7,427 nt of DNA from an uncultured Porphyromonadaceae bacterium (lineage in GTDB: Bacteria > Bacteroidota > Bacteroidia > Bacteroidales > Muribaculaceae): positions 1 through 7,427 of the forward strand of contig CAMWKC010000102.1 of NCBI GenBank assembly GCA_947174735.1, in the 5' to 3' direction. Shown here piece by piece: positions 1-7,318 of this stretch (its first letter is position 1; the number at the start of each line of letters is the position of its first letter). Both the position numbers and the translations under genes were made by a program. The notes under the pieces are model-generated. The model made no database searches. It was not told the origin of the DNA and saw nothing but the letters and a program-made list of their open reading frames with translations.

Positions 1-87
1 AAGTTGTAATCTATAACGAGCCTAAATCAATATTAAACCATTCTTATTACTCTTAGTCCTCACATCATAACACTCTCTCCCATTCAT

Positions 88-95
88 TACTTTTG
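88..95 (+). promoter_or_regulatory. Candidate -7 promoter element of the outer-membrane barrel gene
   Basis: TACTTTTG at 88-95 matches the Bacteroidota sigma-ABfr -7 consensus TAnnTTTG exactly. Transcription would begin near 101-104, giving a leader of roughly 36-39 bases. No TTTG-like -33 element is seen at the expected distance (around 64-68), so the assignment rests on the -7 box and its position alone. No Shine-Dalgarno sequence precedes the ATG at 140, which is normal for this phylum. Confidence 0.5.
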
Positions 96-139
96 TGTTT
101 CTCTATAGGTAATTTTTCCCACTTCTCCACTTCCTACAG

Positions 140-2986
140 ATGCGACGACTTATTCCTTCTCTTTTTGTTATCAGCGCTCTCGGACTATCATCGGTTTATG
201 CCGCTACAGTCAAAGGACGTGTACTCGACAGCGAACGCCAACCGCTGCCGGGAACCACACTACTTCTGAAACTGCTACCCGATAGTACACGTGCAGCCCA
301 CACTGTTGCTGATCTCGAAGGCCTTTTCAGCTTACCAGACCTACATGCAGGTGATTATCTGCTTACCGCTTCGATGAGTGGACTTGAACCAGCCACAAAG
401 CGTTTTGAGATTGCAGACACTTCTGTCGTTGATCTTGGCGACATGATACTATATGAAAACAGTGTTATATTACAGGAAGCCGTAGTTACCGGAGTACGTG
501 CATCAATAGTAACAAAACAGGATACTATTGAATATAATGCCGGTTCGTTTCATACCAATCCCAATGCTAATGTCGAAGATCTGCTCAAAAAGTTACCGGG
601 AGTAGAAGTGGGTAGCGACGGTACAATTACTTCCGGTGGCAAAACAATATCAAAAATACTTGTTGACGGCAAGGAATTCTTTGCAGATGACCCACAGTTA
701 GCCACTAAGAACCTGCCTTCAGATATAGTATCTAAAGTACAGGTTATAGACCGTAAGAGCGATGCCGACCGACTTACCGGTATTGACGATGGAGATGATG
801 AAACCGTTATCAACCTTACGGTCAAGAAAAATATGAATAACGGCTGGTTCGGTAACGTATTCGCCGGTTACGGCACCGATGACCGTTATGAAGCCAATAT
901 CAGCCTTAACTACTTCCGTGACGGCAACCAGATTTCGCTGATCGGAGGCGGTAATAACATCAACCAGTTAGGCTACGGTGACCGCGGTCGCGGACGTTTC
1001 CGTGACTTCGGTGGCAACGGCGGTATAACCTCATCACAGCGTATAGGCATAAATTTTAATGTCGGCCGTGACGAGATATTGCGTGTAGGAGGCAACATAT
1101 TCTATTCTCACTCTGATCGGGACTCACGTCAGCGCTCCGAAACACAGTACCTGCTTGCCGACTCCACAAGTTATTCCAGTGCAGGCTCACGCACACGTGA
1201 TAAAGGTCATAATATCCGTGCCGACCTGCGTCTGCAATGGAACATCGACGAAGCGAATACAATCGATTTCCGTCCGCGTTTCGCATGGAACCGCCGTGAC
1301 GCAAGCCTTAACGACTCATCACTGCTGCGTGCAGGTGACGTGGACCTCACACGTGTTAATAACACTGTCAATGCACGTACCAACCGTGGTGACAGCTACG
1401 ATGTAAGCGGTGAACTGATATTTAACCATAAAGTTCTGAGTCACCCCGGACGTTCGTTCAGTGCACGCTTCAGTTATTCACTTACCGACACACGGCAGGA
1501 TGCCGTATCGTGGAGCGATATAATCTATTATCTTAATCGTGACGATAGTGAGACCTTACTACGATACATCGACAACCATACATGGAATAACCAATATGAA
1601 GGGCGGCTCACATGGACCGAACCTATAGGACGGCCTAACAACTATCTTACTTTCTCTTACAGATTACAGTATCGCAACAACGATGCCGACAAGCTTACAT
1701 ATAATCTACCTGAAGGAGATTATGCACCGCCGTCGGTAATGCCACCCCTTGATGGCGTACCGGTCAACGCACTGTTGTCAGAAGACTTATCCAATCGATT
1801 CCGTAATGACTTCATGACGCAGGAGCTTCAGATAGGATACAAACGCTCGACTAAAACTTTCAATCTTGATGCAGGTCTGACCTTCTCTCCTTCTTCGTCA
1901 AAAAGCGAGGATCTTATTAACGATGCGCGTAATATACCGCGCCGCAATGTCTGGAACGTAGCACCGTTTGCCCGTCTGCGCTGGAAGATGACCGACCGAC
2001 GGAGTCTTAGCGCCAACTATCGCGCACGTACATCACAACCCTCCATGACCCAACTTCAGCCTGTACCCGATGTCACCGACCCGCTACACATCATTGTGGG
2101 TAATCCGTCGCTGAAACCGACATTTACCCAAAGTCTGATGGCACACTTCAATGATTTTGACATGGATACACAGCGTGCGATAGTAAGTATGTTCAATATA
2201 TCCGGTGCCTTCAACACAATAGTATCACAGACTATTTCAGACCCTGTTACAGGCGGACGCACTACAACCTACACTAACACCAACGGACAGTGGAACATGA
2301 TGGCCATGGGTATGATAAACCAGCCTTTCCGTAACCGTTCGTGGCGCTACAATGCCCGTCTGCACTTCAACTATTCCAATTCTCCAAGTTATATCAACGG
2401 TGATTTCAACCGGAGCGGCAATTTAGGATTACGTCCATCAGCGGGCATCACTTACTCAAGCAGTATATTTCAGATAACAGTCAATCCGACATATAGTCTG
2501 GGTATCGTGACCAATTCGCTGCCGCTGCAACCGAACCGTATCACACATGCCTACGGCTTCGATACCGATGCATCTCTCTATCTGCCGTTCGGACTTGAGA
2601 TAGGTACAGACCTAAGCTTCTCGACCAACAACGGTTACTCCGCCGGTTACAACTCGACACAGTGGTTATGGAATGCCACATTATCATACTCTCTGCTCAG
2701 CGACAAGTCGCTTACCCTCTCGGCACGCGCATACGACCTGCTCGGACAGAAAAAGAATATAATGCGCAACGTCAACGCTGCCTCAATAGTCGATAGCGAA
2801 TACAATGACCTGACCCGATACATAATGTTCGGAGTGACATGGAAATTCAACACCCTTTCGAAAAAAGCGGCAAAACAGGCTGATGACATGCCTCCTATGG
2901 GTCCACCCTCCGGCGGGCATTTCGGTCCTCCTCCCGGAGGAGCTCCCATGGGACCTCCGCCCGGCGGCGGACATGGCCCACGATAA
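140..2986 (+). CDS. Outer-membrane beta-barrel protein, TonB-dependent-receptor-like, with carboxypeptidase-regulatory-like domain
   Basis: This is an outer-membrane protein of the Bacteroidota family that joins a carboxypeptidase-regulatory-like domain to a plug-like region and a large beta barrel (OMP_b-brl_3 type). Residues 1-21 form a signal peptide with likely cleavage VYA|A. Residues 23-104 fit the regulatory-like beta-sandwich (VKGRVLD, LPGTT, GLFSLPDL, GDYLLTAS). EAVVTG at 113-118 resembles a TonB box. The plug-like stretch carries family hallmarks: LLKKLPGVEV near 148-157, VDGKEFFADDP at 175-185 and GIDDGDDETVINL at 214-226. From about 235 to 905 alternating aromatic and polar strands fit a barrel, with a last strand near MFGVTWKF. 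A Pro/Gly-rich tail of about 32 residues follows (from residue 917). The length of 948 residues is usual for such proteins. The ATG at 140 is chosen because the signal peptide starts directly there. No SusD-like partner gene is nearby, so the substrate is unknown. Transport of a ligand is inferred from family resemblance; a structural or assembly role is possible. Confidence 0.9.
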   Translation: MRRLIPSLFVISALGLSSVYAATVKGRVLDSERQPLPGTTLLLKLLPDSTRAAHTVADLEGLFSLPDLHAGDYLLTASMSGLEPATKRFEIADTSVVDLGDMILYENSVILQEAVVTGVRASIVTKQDTIEYNAGSFHTNPNANVEDLLKKLPGVEVGSDGTITSGGKTISKILVDGKEFFADDPQLATKNLPSDIVSKVQVIDRKSDADRLTGIDDGDDETVINLTVKKNMNNGWFGNVFAGYGTDDRYEANISLNYFRDGNQISLIGGGNNINQLGYGDRGRGRFRDFGGNGGITSSQRIGINFNVGRDEILRVGGNIFYSHSDRDSRQRSETQYLLADSTSYSSAGSRTRDKGHNIRADLRLQWNIDEANTIDFRPRFAWNRRDASLNDSSLLRAGDVDLTRVNNTVNARTNRGDSYDVSGELIFNHKVLSHPGRSFSARFSYSLTDTRQDAVSWSDIIYYLNRDDSETLLRYIDNHTWNNQYEGRLTWTEPIGRPNNYLTFSYRLQYRNNDADKLTYNLPEGDYAPPSVMPPLDGVPVNALLSEDLSNRFRNDFMTQELQIGYKRSTKTFNLDAGLTFSPSSSKSEDLINDARNIPRRNVWNVAPFARLRWKMTDRRSLSANYRARTSQPSMTQLQPVPDVTDPLHIIVGNPSLKPTFTQSLMAHFNDFDMDTQRAIVSMFNISGAFNTIVSQTISDPVTGGRTTTYTNTNGQWNMMAMGMINQPFRNRSWRYNARLHFNYSNSPSYINGDFNRSGNLGLRPSAGITYSSSIFQITVNPTYSLGIVTNSLPLQPNRITHAYGFDTDASLYLPFGLEIGTDLSFSTNNGYSAGYNSTQWLWNATLSYSLLSDKSLTLSARAYDLLGQKKNIMRNVNAASIVDSEYNDLTRYIMFGVTWKFNTLSKKAAKQADDMPPMGPPSGGHFGPPPGGAPMGPPPGGGHGPR

Positions 2987-3037
2987 GTCACAGACCATAT
3001 ACCTCTGTTAAATAATAAAACCAATATCCCTTTCCTG

Positions 3038-3100
3038 ATGTTAAGACTGAGGACACCCGACGGTTCCATAATACTGTCTGTCCTCAGTCTTAACATTTTT
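3038..3100 (+). terminator. Long hairpin plus T-run: probable intrinsic terminator of the barrel gene
   Basis: ATGTTAAGACTGAGGACA (3038-3055) and TGTCCTCAGTCTTAACAT (3079-3096) are perfect 18-base reverse complements. The 23 bases between them fold further: GACGGT (3059-3064) pairs with ACTGTC (3073-3078), with one G-U pair, leaving a CCC bulge (3056-3058) and an 8-base loop (3065-3072). Five Ts (3096-3100) follow the right arm. No matching T-run exists on the other strand beyond the left arm, so it points one way, downstream of the barrel gene that ends at 2986. The stem is longer than in a typical terminator and ends only 18 bases before the hydrolase ATG. An attenuator, a leader structure of the hydrolase mRNA, or a dispersed palindromic repeat are alternatives. 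Confidence 0.7.
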
Positions 3101-3114
3101 CTACCACTATCTGT

Positions 3115-4188
3115 ATGCGAAAACTACCTTTTCTGATGCTGGCCCTGTTAGCTGCTTTTGTAGCTATGGCCGTCGATAATGACAATCCTGCCACATGGCG
3201 ATTTCCCGAAAAATACACTGGCCCTAAAACGCCGACTACCGATACTACATGGCACCCTGATATACTTAAAGGGTATGAAGCTCGCTATGTCAATCAGGGT
3301 GAGGCTTTTGACGGACCATGTCGCTGTACAATAGTGCGTAAACTCTGTGGCCGTGACTCCCATAAGGCATTTCTATATGTACATGGTTTCAATGACTATT
3401 TCTTTCAGAGTGAAATGGGCCAACTGTTTGTTGACTCAGGCTATAACTTTTATGCTGTAGACCTGCGCCGTTACGGACGTAGCTGGGAACCGTGGCAATG
3501 GCCTTTTAATGTACGCGACCAAAAAGAATATTTCAAAGATATAGATGCAGCTTTAGAGCAGATACGCCGTGACGGAAACACCGATATAACTCTCGGAGGT
3601 CATTCTACAGGAGGACTTACAGTAGCCCTCTTCGGGGCCATACGCGGTAAAGACATAACAGTAAACCGTATAGTAACGGACAGCCCGTTTCTTGCATGGA
3701 ATTTCAATCCATTCATGCGTAAGATAGCCATACCTGTAGTAGGATTCTTCGGCTCAGTACTTAAAAATACCAAGATTAAACAAGGGCACTGTGACGGCTA
3801 CGCTTATAGCCTGCTCAAAGAGTATCACGGTGAATGGGAATATAATACCGACTGGAAAATGGTCTATTCACCACCGGTCACAATGAGCTGGGTTCGTGCC
3901 ATAAGCCGGGCACAAGGCGATGTTCTGCGTCACAAGAAAGACATTTCGGTACCCATACTGGTAATGCACTCAAGTCGCAAAATAGACGGCTGCAACTGGA
4001 CGCCGGCTTTTCAGACCGGTGATGCGGTGCTTGATCCAGAACAAATACAGAAACGTGGCGTACAGCTCGGACATGACCGCCAGGTCTGCACCATCGACAG
4101 CGGCTTACATGACTTGATACTGAGTCGTCCGGAGGTACGCCGTGCCGCCTACGATACAATCTTTGCATTCATACGCCGACATTTGTGA
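3115..4188 (+). CDS. Exported serine alpha/beta hydrolase (S33 / monoacylglycerol-lipase-like fold)
   Basis: This 357-residue protein has an alpha/beta-hydrolase core of the Hydrolase_4 (serine aminopeptidase S33 / lysophospholipase-like) type. Residues 1-19 form a signal peptide with likely cleavage AMA|V, so it should act in the periplasm or be surface-exposed; no lipobox is present. HGFND (90-94) after a hydrophobic strand is the oxyanion-loop region. VDLRRYGRS (115-123) is the usual strand-turn after beta-4. The nucleophile elbow GHSTGG places the catalytic serine at residue 164. GLHD gives the catalytic histidine at 332, and D303 in GDAVLD is the likely acid. A Trp/Pro-rich stretch follows at 124-131, and residues 195-260 are likely the cap that shapes the substrate pocket. 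Six cysteines remain in the mature chain (69, 71, 78, 226, 293, 325), which could allow disulfides in an oxidising compartment. The substrate (ester, lipid or peptide) cannot be read from sequence. No convincing promoter lies in the gap ahead of it, so it may depend on read-through of the hairpin or on an unusual promoter. Confidence 0.88.
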   Translation: MRKLPFLMLALLAAFVAMAVDNDNPATWRFPEKYTGPKTPTTDTTWHPDILKGYEARYVNQGEAFDGPCRCTIVRKLCGRDSHKAFLYVHGFNDYFFQSEMGQLFVDSGYNFYAVDLRRYGRSWEPWQWPFNVRDQKEYFKDIDAALEQIRRDGNTDITLGGHSTGGLTVALFGAIRGKDITVNRIVTDSPFLAWNFNPFMRKIAIPVVGFFGSVLKNTKIKQGHCDGYAYSLLKEYHGEWEYNTDWKMVYSPPVTMSWVRAISRAQGDVLRHKKDISVPILVMHSSRKIDGCNWTPAFQTGDAVLDPEQIQKRGVQLGHDRQVCTIDSGLHDLILSRPEVRRAAYDTIFAFIRRHL

Positions 4189-4237
4189 TATATAAATTGC
4201 AAATCTGAAACATATTGTAAAAAAGGATGTGTCTGAT

Positions 4238-4269
4238 GTTGGGTGTGTAAGTAATTATATATATATTTG
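4238..4269 (+). promoter_or_regulatory. Bacteroidota-type promoter of the relA-lipoprotein unit
   Basis: TATATTTG at 4262-4269 matches the -7 consensus TAnnTTTG exactly. GTTG at 4238-4241 matches the -33 consensus TTTG in three of four positions, with a spacer of 20 bases, within the usual range. Transcription should begin near 4275-4278, leaving a leader of about 52-55 bases before the ATG at 4330. A run of alternating T and A extends upstream of the -7 box (4255-4266). The in-frame TTG at 4267 lies inside the -7 box, so it cannot be the translation start if this promoter is used. Confidence 0.65.
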
Positions 4270-4293
4270 CATACAATTACTACTGCCAACGCC

Positions 4294-4322
4294 TATATAC
4301 GAACACAGTATATACGAACACA
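4294..4322 (+). repeat. Tandem 14-base direct repeat in the relA leader
   Basis: TATATACGAACACA occurs at 4294-4307 and again, identically, at 4309-4322, with a single G between copies (15-base period). It lies between the predicted transcription start and the ATG at 4330. It may be a local duplication without function, a protein-binding site just downstream of the promoter, or an unstructured A-rich leader aiding ribosome loading. Sequence alone does not decide. Confidence 0.8.
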
Positions 4323-4329
4323 CAAACGT

Positions 4330-6528
4330 ATGAATAGTAAAAATCGCGATATCCTCACTCCCGCCGAACGCAGAGAACTGCTCAGCCTGTCAGCCGCATT
4401 GCGCCGGCAAGCCGAGAGTATGCTCGACACCGGGCGTATGGCTCAGTTACGTTCGTTGCTATGCGAACATGAAACTGCTGCACACGATGACAAAGGCCTG
4501 CCAAAGGCTCTTATGGCTCTACGTACAGCAGTCGTCTTTTCCGAAATGGTGGACTGTGATATAGACATCATCGTAGCTCTGTTGCTTACTCCGGCTGTCG
4601 ATGAAGGTATCTGTAGTCTTGACGAAGTACGACACCAATGGGGTGACGACATAGCGGCTTTGTTAACCGGTATCAGCGCCGTAGAACGTTTCTCCGGTAA
4701 GAACAATGCTGTCAATCAGGATAATTTCAGAGGACTTATGCTCTCTCTTGCCGACGATATACGTGTCATTATAATGATGATAGTACGTTCGCTGGTGCTT
4801 ATGCGCTCTATCAATCACCATCCTGACGAAGACTGGGTACGTGATGTGGCTTTCGAGGCTAACTGTCTCTATGCACAGCTGGCCCATCGTCTCGGCTTAT
4901 ACAAGATAAAAGGTGAGCTCGAAGACCTGTCCCTGAAATATACAAACCGTGAGATTTATACACAGATAGCTCATAAACTCAACGAGACTAAACGTGCCCG
5001 TGATGCTTACATACAGCAGTTCATAGCTCCTGTTAAGGCCAAGCTGGAAGCTGCCGGGCTGAAGTTCGACATCAAAGGACGTACCAAATCCATATCTTCG
5101 ATATGGAATAAGATGAAGAAGCAGAAGGTCGATATACAACACATTTACGACCTCTTTGCCATACGTGTCATAATCGACACTCCGAGAGAAAAAGAGAAAA
5201 GTGACTGCTGGCTGGCTTATTCAATACTGGCCGACATGTACACTGCCAACCCTGCCCGTATGAAAGACTGGATATCGCTGCCAAAGAGCAACGGCTACGA
5301 GAGTCTTCATGCCACCGTAATGGGTCCGGATTCAAAATGGGTAGAAGTACAGTTCCGCTCTCGCCGTATGGATCTCGTAGCTGAGAAAGGCCTTGCTGCA
5401 CATTGGCGCTACAAAGGTGTCAAAAGTGACTCCACCGACCAATGGATGAACAATATCCGCGACATACTCGAAACTGCCGATGCAGGTCCTATGCAACTGA
5501 TGAAGGATATGAAGATGGATGTGTGGGGTCGCGAGGTATTCGCTTTTACACCCAAGGGTGATCTGTTCAGATTGCCTGCCGGAGCAACGGTACTTGATTT
5601 CGCCTTCCATATACATACTAATGTAGGTGCCCGCTGTACAGGCGGTATAGTCAACGGTGCACATCGTAAGATAAGCTATAAGATAGCCAACGGCGATACG
5701 GTCGAGATACTCACTTCGGCATCACAGCAACCCCGTCATGAATGGCTCGGAATCGTCACCAGCTCCAAGGCACGTAACAAAATAAAGCAAAGTCTCAATG
5801 AGCAGCTTCAACATCAGGCAGAACTCGGTAAGGAGATGTTGGTGCGACGGGCAAAAAACCGCAAGATAGACCTTGATGAATCGTTGCTCATGAAGCTAAT
5901 CAAGCGGCAGGGCTATAAATTCGCCAACGAATTTTATGCCGATATGGCGGCTGAGAAGATAGATCCGACCCGTTTTCTCACCACATATATCGACTCTCTG
6001 GACCATGACACCGAAGCGGGACGTGTCTCAGCCGGCGAGTTTGAGCTTGTACGACCTGATGACGATACACACGCCAAGAGCGAAGTGCTCACAATCGGAG
6101 GTAAAACTATCAACGGACTGAATTATAAATTCGCCCGATGCTGCAATCCCATATATGGAGACGATGTTTTCGGATTCATTAGCAGCGAAGGCACTCTGAA
6201 AGTGCACCGGCGTGACTGTCCTAATGCCGCAAACATACGCGAACGTTATCCCTACCGCCTTATACGTGTGGATTGGAGCGGACATACCGGAGACAGCCTT
6301 CCTGCCACACTACGCATAGTAGGCATAGACGACATCGGTATCGTGACCAACATCACATCGCTGATTTCAAAAGAATCAGGTGCCAATCTGCGCAATATTT
6401 CGGTCGACAGCCACGACGGTATGTTTCAGGGTGTACTTGTAATAACTGTTACCGACCAACGGCAGCTTAACGCCATAGTCAAGAAAATCAGGACTGTCAA
6501 AGGTGTTAAAGCCGTAGAGCGTGTATAA
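4330..6528 (+). CDS. relA: Long RelA/SpoT-family (p)ppGpp synthetase with degenerate HD hydrolase domain
   Basis: This cytoplasmic enzyme should transfer pyrophosphate from ATP to GDP/GTP to make (p)ppGpp in the stringent response. Domains in order: HD hydrolase-like (about 45-190), synthetase (about 240-365), TGS (about 400-462), helical region, CC/zinc-finger-like (about 598-640) and ACT (about 657-732). Synthetase landmarks are R251 and K253 in GRTKS, D274 in DLFAIRVI, the RMKD motif 310-313, NGYESLH 321-327, E339 in VEVQF and AAHWRYKG. TGS has FTPKGD and HIHT (427-430), the region that contacts the tRNA CCA end in E. coli RelA. The C-terminal zinc-finger-like ligands C604, C605, H626 and C630 are all present. 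The HD domain is degraded: the HDxxED position reads LTPAVD (86-91), and the later D and N of ADRLHN are R153 and L157, so hydrolase activity is not expected. I chose ATG 4330 (732 residues, usual length) over the in-frame TTG at 4267, because the extra 21 residues are unlike the family and overlap the promoter. It is probably co-transcribed with the lipoprotein 34 bases downstream. Confidence 0.93.
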   Translation: MNSKNRDILTPAERRELLSLSAALRRQAESMLDTGRMAQLRSLLCEHETAAHDDKGLPKALMALRTAVVFSEMVDCDIDIIVALLLTPAVDEGICSLDEVRHQWGDDIAALLTGISAVERFSGKNNAVNQDNFRGLMLSLADDIRVIIMMIVRSLVLMRSINHHPDEDWVRDVAFEANCLYAQLAHRLGLYKIKGELEDLSLKYTNREIYTQIAHKLNETKRARDAYIQQFIAPVKAKLEAAGLKFDIKGRTKSISSIWNKMKKQKVDIQHIYDLFAIRVIIDTPREKEKSDCWLAYSILADMYTANPARMKDWISLPKSNGYESLHATVMGPDSKWVEVQFRSRRMDLVAEKGLAAHWRYKGVKSDSTDQWMNNIRDILETADAGPMQLMKDMKMDVWGREVFAFTPKGDLFRLPAGATVLDFAFHIHTNVGARCTGGIVNGAHRKISYKIANGDTVEILTSASQQPRHEWLGIVTSSKARNKIKQSLNEQLQHQAELGKEMLVRRAKNRKIDLDESLLMKLIKRQGYKFANEFYADMAAEKIDPTRFLTTYIDSLDHDTEAGRVSAGEFELVRPDDDTHAKSEVLTIGGKTINGLNYKFARCCNPIYGDDVFGFISSEGTLKVHRRDCPNAANIRERYPYRLIRVDWSGHTGDSLPATLRIVGIDDIGIVTNITSLISKESGANLRNISVDSHDGMFQGVLVITVTDQRQLNAIVKKIRTVKGVKAVERV

Positions 6529-6562
6529 AGCAGAATATATAAATCCCTCAATCCCCTCACTA

Positions 6563-7318
6563 ATGTCACGACGACACAGATATTTGTCACTTGTAAGTAT
6601 CGCTACGCTTTTAGCAGCTTTAACAGCAGGTTGTTCCGGAGGTCAGGATCAGAAAAATCCGCCTTCCGAACATAAAAACTGGATTTTGTCACTGGCTGAT
6701 TCGATAACCGACACACAGACTGAGATAACGTCTATTCAGACACGTATCGATTCACTCCATAGCGCAGTCGGTGATATGCTTCAGGGTTTCAGACACATTA
6801 ACAACCCACGCGAAGTGGAAGGTTACACGCTGGCTAATTCCCTCGCCGGACAACTGCCTCTGACAGCTACCGGATTAGCAGCCCGTATCACTGAAGGTGA
6901 AGGCTTTGAATTACTCTCAGCTCTGAGTGGCAACACTTATTGTCAGTTACGTGCTGTCACACCCGCCGGGTCAGCTACCACAGCAGTCGTACCATACGAC
7001 CAGGCGCTCAATTACCGGCATGCAGGTTACAATACTGTGGCTTTCAGCGGAGCGGCTGCCGACTCGGTAGGACGTGTTATAGCTCTCGCACCGGAAGGCA
7101 AAGTAAAGATAGAATTTTTGCAGCCTTCGGGCTACGTAGCCTCAACTTTGACTCTGCCTGCGGCACGCCAGAAAGCCATAGCTGAGACATGGCGTCTCTA
7201 CGATGCCCAAAGCACTGCCGAACATCTTGAATTGAAGGTAAAGATGCTCAACCGTAAAATATCTCTCCTACGCATGCGCCTTGATAACGGCGATGCTGGC
7301 AACAAAACAGATCGATAA
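6563..7318 (+). CDS. Uncharacterised coiled-coil lipoprotein downstream of relA
   Basis: I do not recognise a named function. The 251-residue product starts with a basic n-region (MSRRHRY), a hydrophobic stretch and a lipobox ending LTAGC, so C24 should be lipidated and the protein anchored to the envelope. The mature N-terminus is a short polar linker. Residues 44-73 have spaced I/L positions that suggest a helix or coiled coil (LADSITDTQTEITSIQTRI). Residues about 80-205 form a compact mixed domain with motifs such as NNPREVEGYTL, GLAARITEGEGFELLSALSG, VVPYDQALNYR and VAFSGAAADSVG. A second amphipathic helix spans about 207-240. From memory, similar proteins without known function occur in other Bacteroidales; this is unchecked. 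ATG 6563 is preferred because the lipoprotein signal begins exactly there; an in-frame GTG at 6521 would add 14 residues before the signal and overlap the relA stop. The 34-base gap without promoter or terminator suggests one transcript with relA. Confidence 0.8.
   Translation: MSRRHRYLSLVSIATLLAALTAGCSGGQDQKNPPSEHKNWILSLADSITDTQTEITSIQTRIDSLHSAVGDMLQGFRHINNPREVEGYTLANSLAGQLPLTATGLAARITEGEGFELLSALSGNTYCQLRAVTPAGSATTAVVPYDQALNYRHAGYNTVAFSGAAADSVGRVIALAPEGKVKIEFLQPSGYVASTLTLPAARQKAIAETWRLYDAQSTAEHLELKVKMLNRKISLLRMRLDNGDAGNKTDR

Noticed and set aside
140..2986. SusC-type polysaccharide utilisation transporter
   Set aside because: Although the plug-like region and EAVVTG box look SusC-like, no susD, glycoside hydrolase or regulator gene lies nearby, and the VDGKEFF and GIDDG motifs fit the separate OMP_b-brl_3-type family better.
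3000..3007. TACCTCTG as a -7 promoter element for the hydrolase gene
   Set aside because: It differs from TAnnTTTG at one fixed position and has no -33 element at the right distance. It would also put the whole long hairpin in the leader. Too weak to annotate.
2647..3096. Antisense open frame of 149 codons that also encodes a Pro/Gly-rich stretch
   Set aside because: It is the complement of the barrel gene's tail. CCN proline codons read as NGG on the other strand, so Pro/Gly repeats mirror themselves. It has no family resemblance and overlaps the hairpin.
6521..6562. GTG start at 6521 for the lipoprotein, overlapping the relA stop
   Set aside because: It would put 14 polar residues ahead of a well-formed lipoprotein signal peptide that begins at the ATG at 6563.
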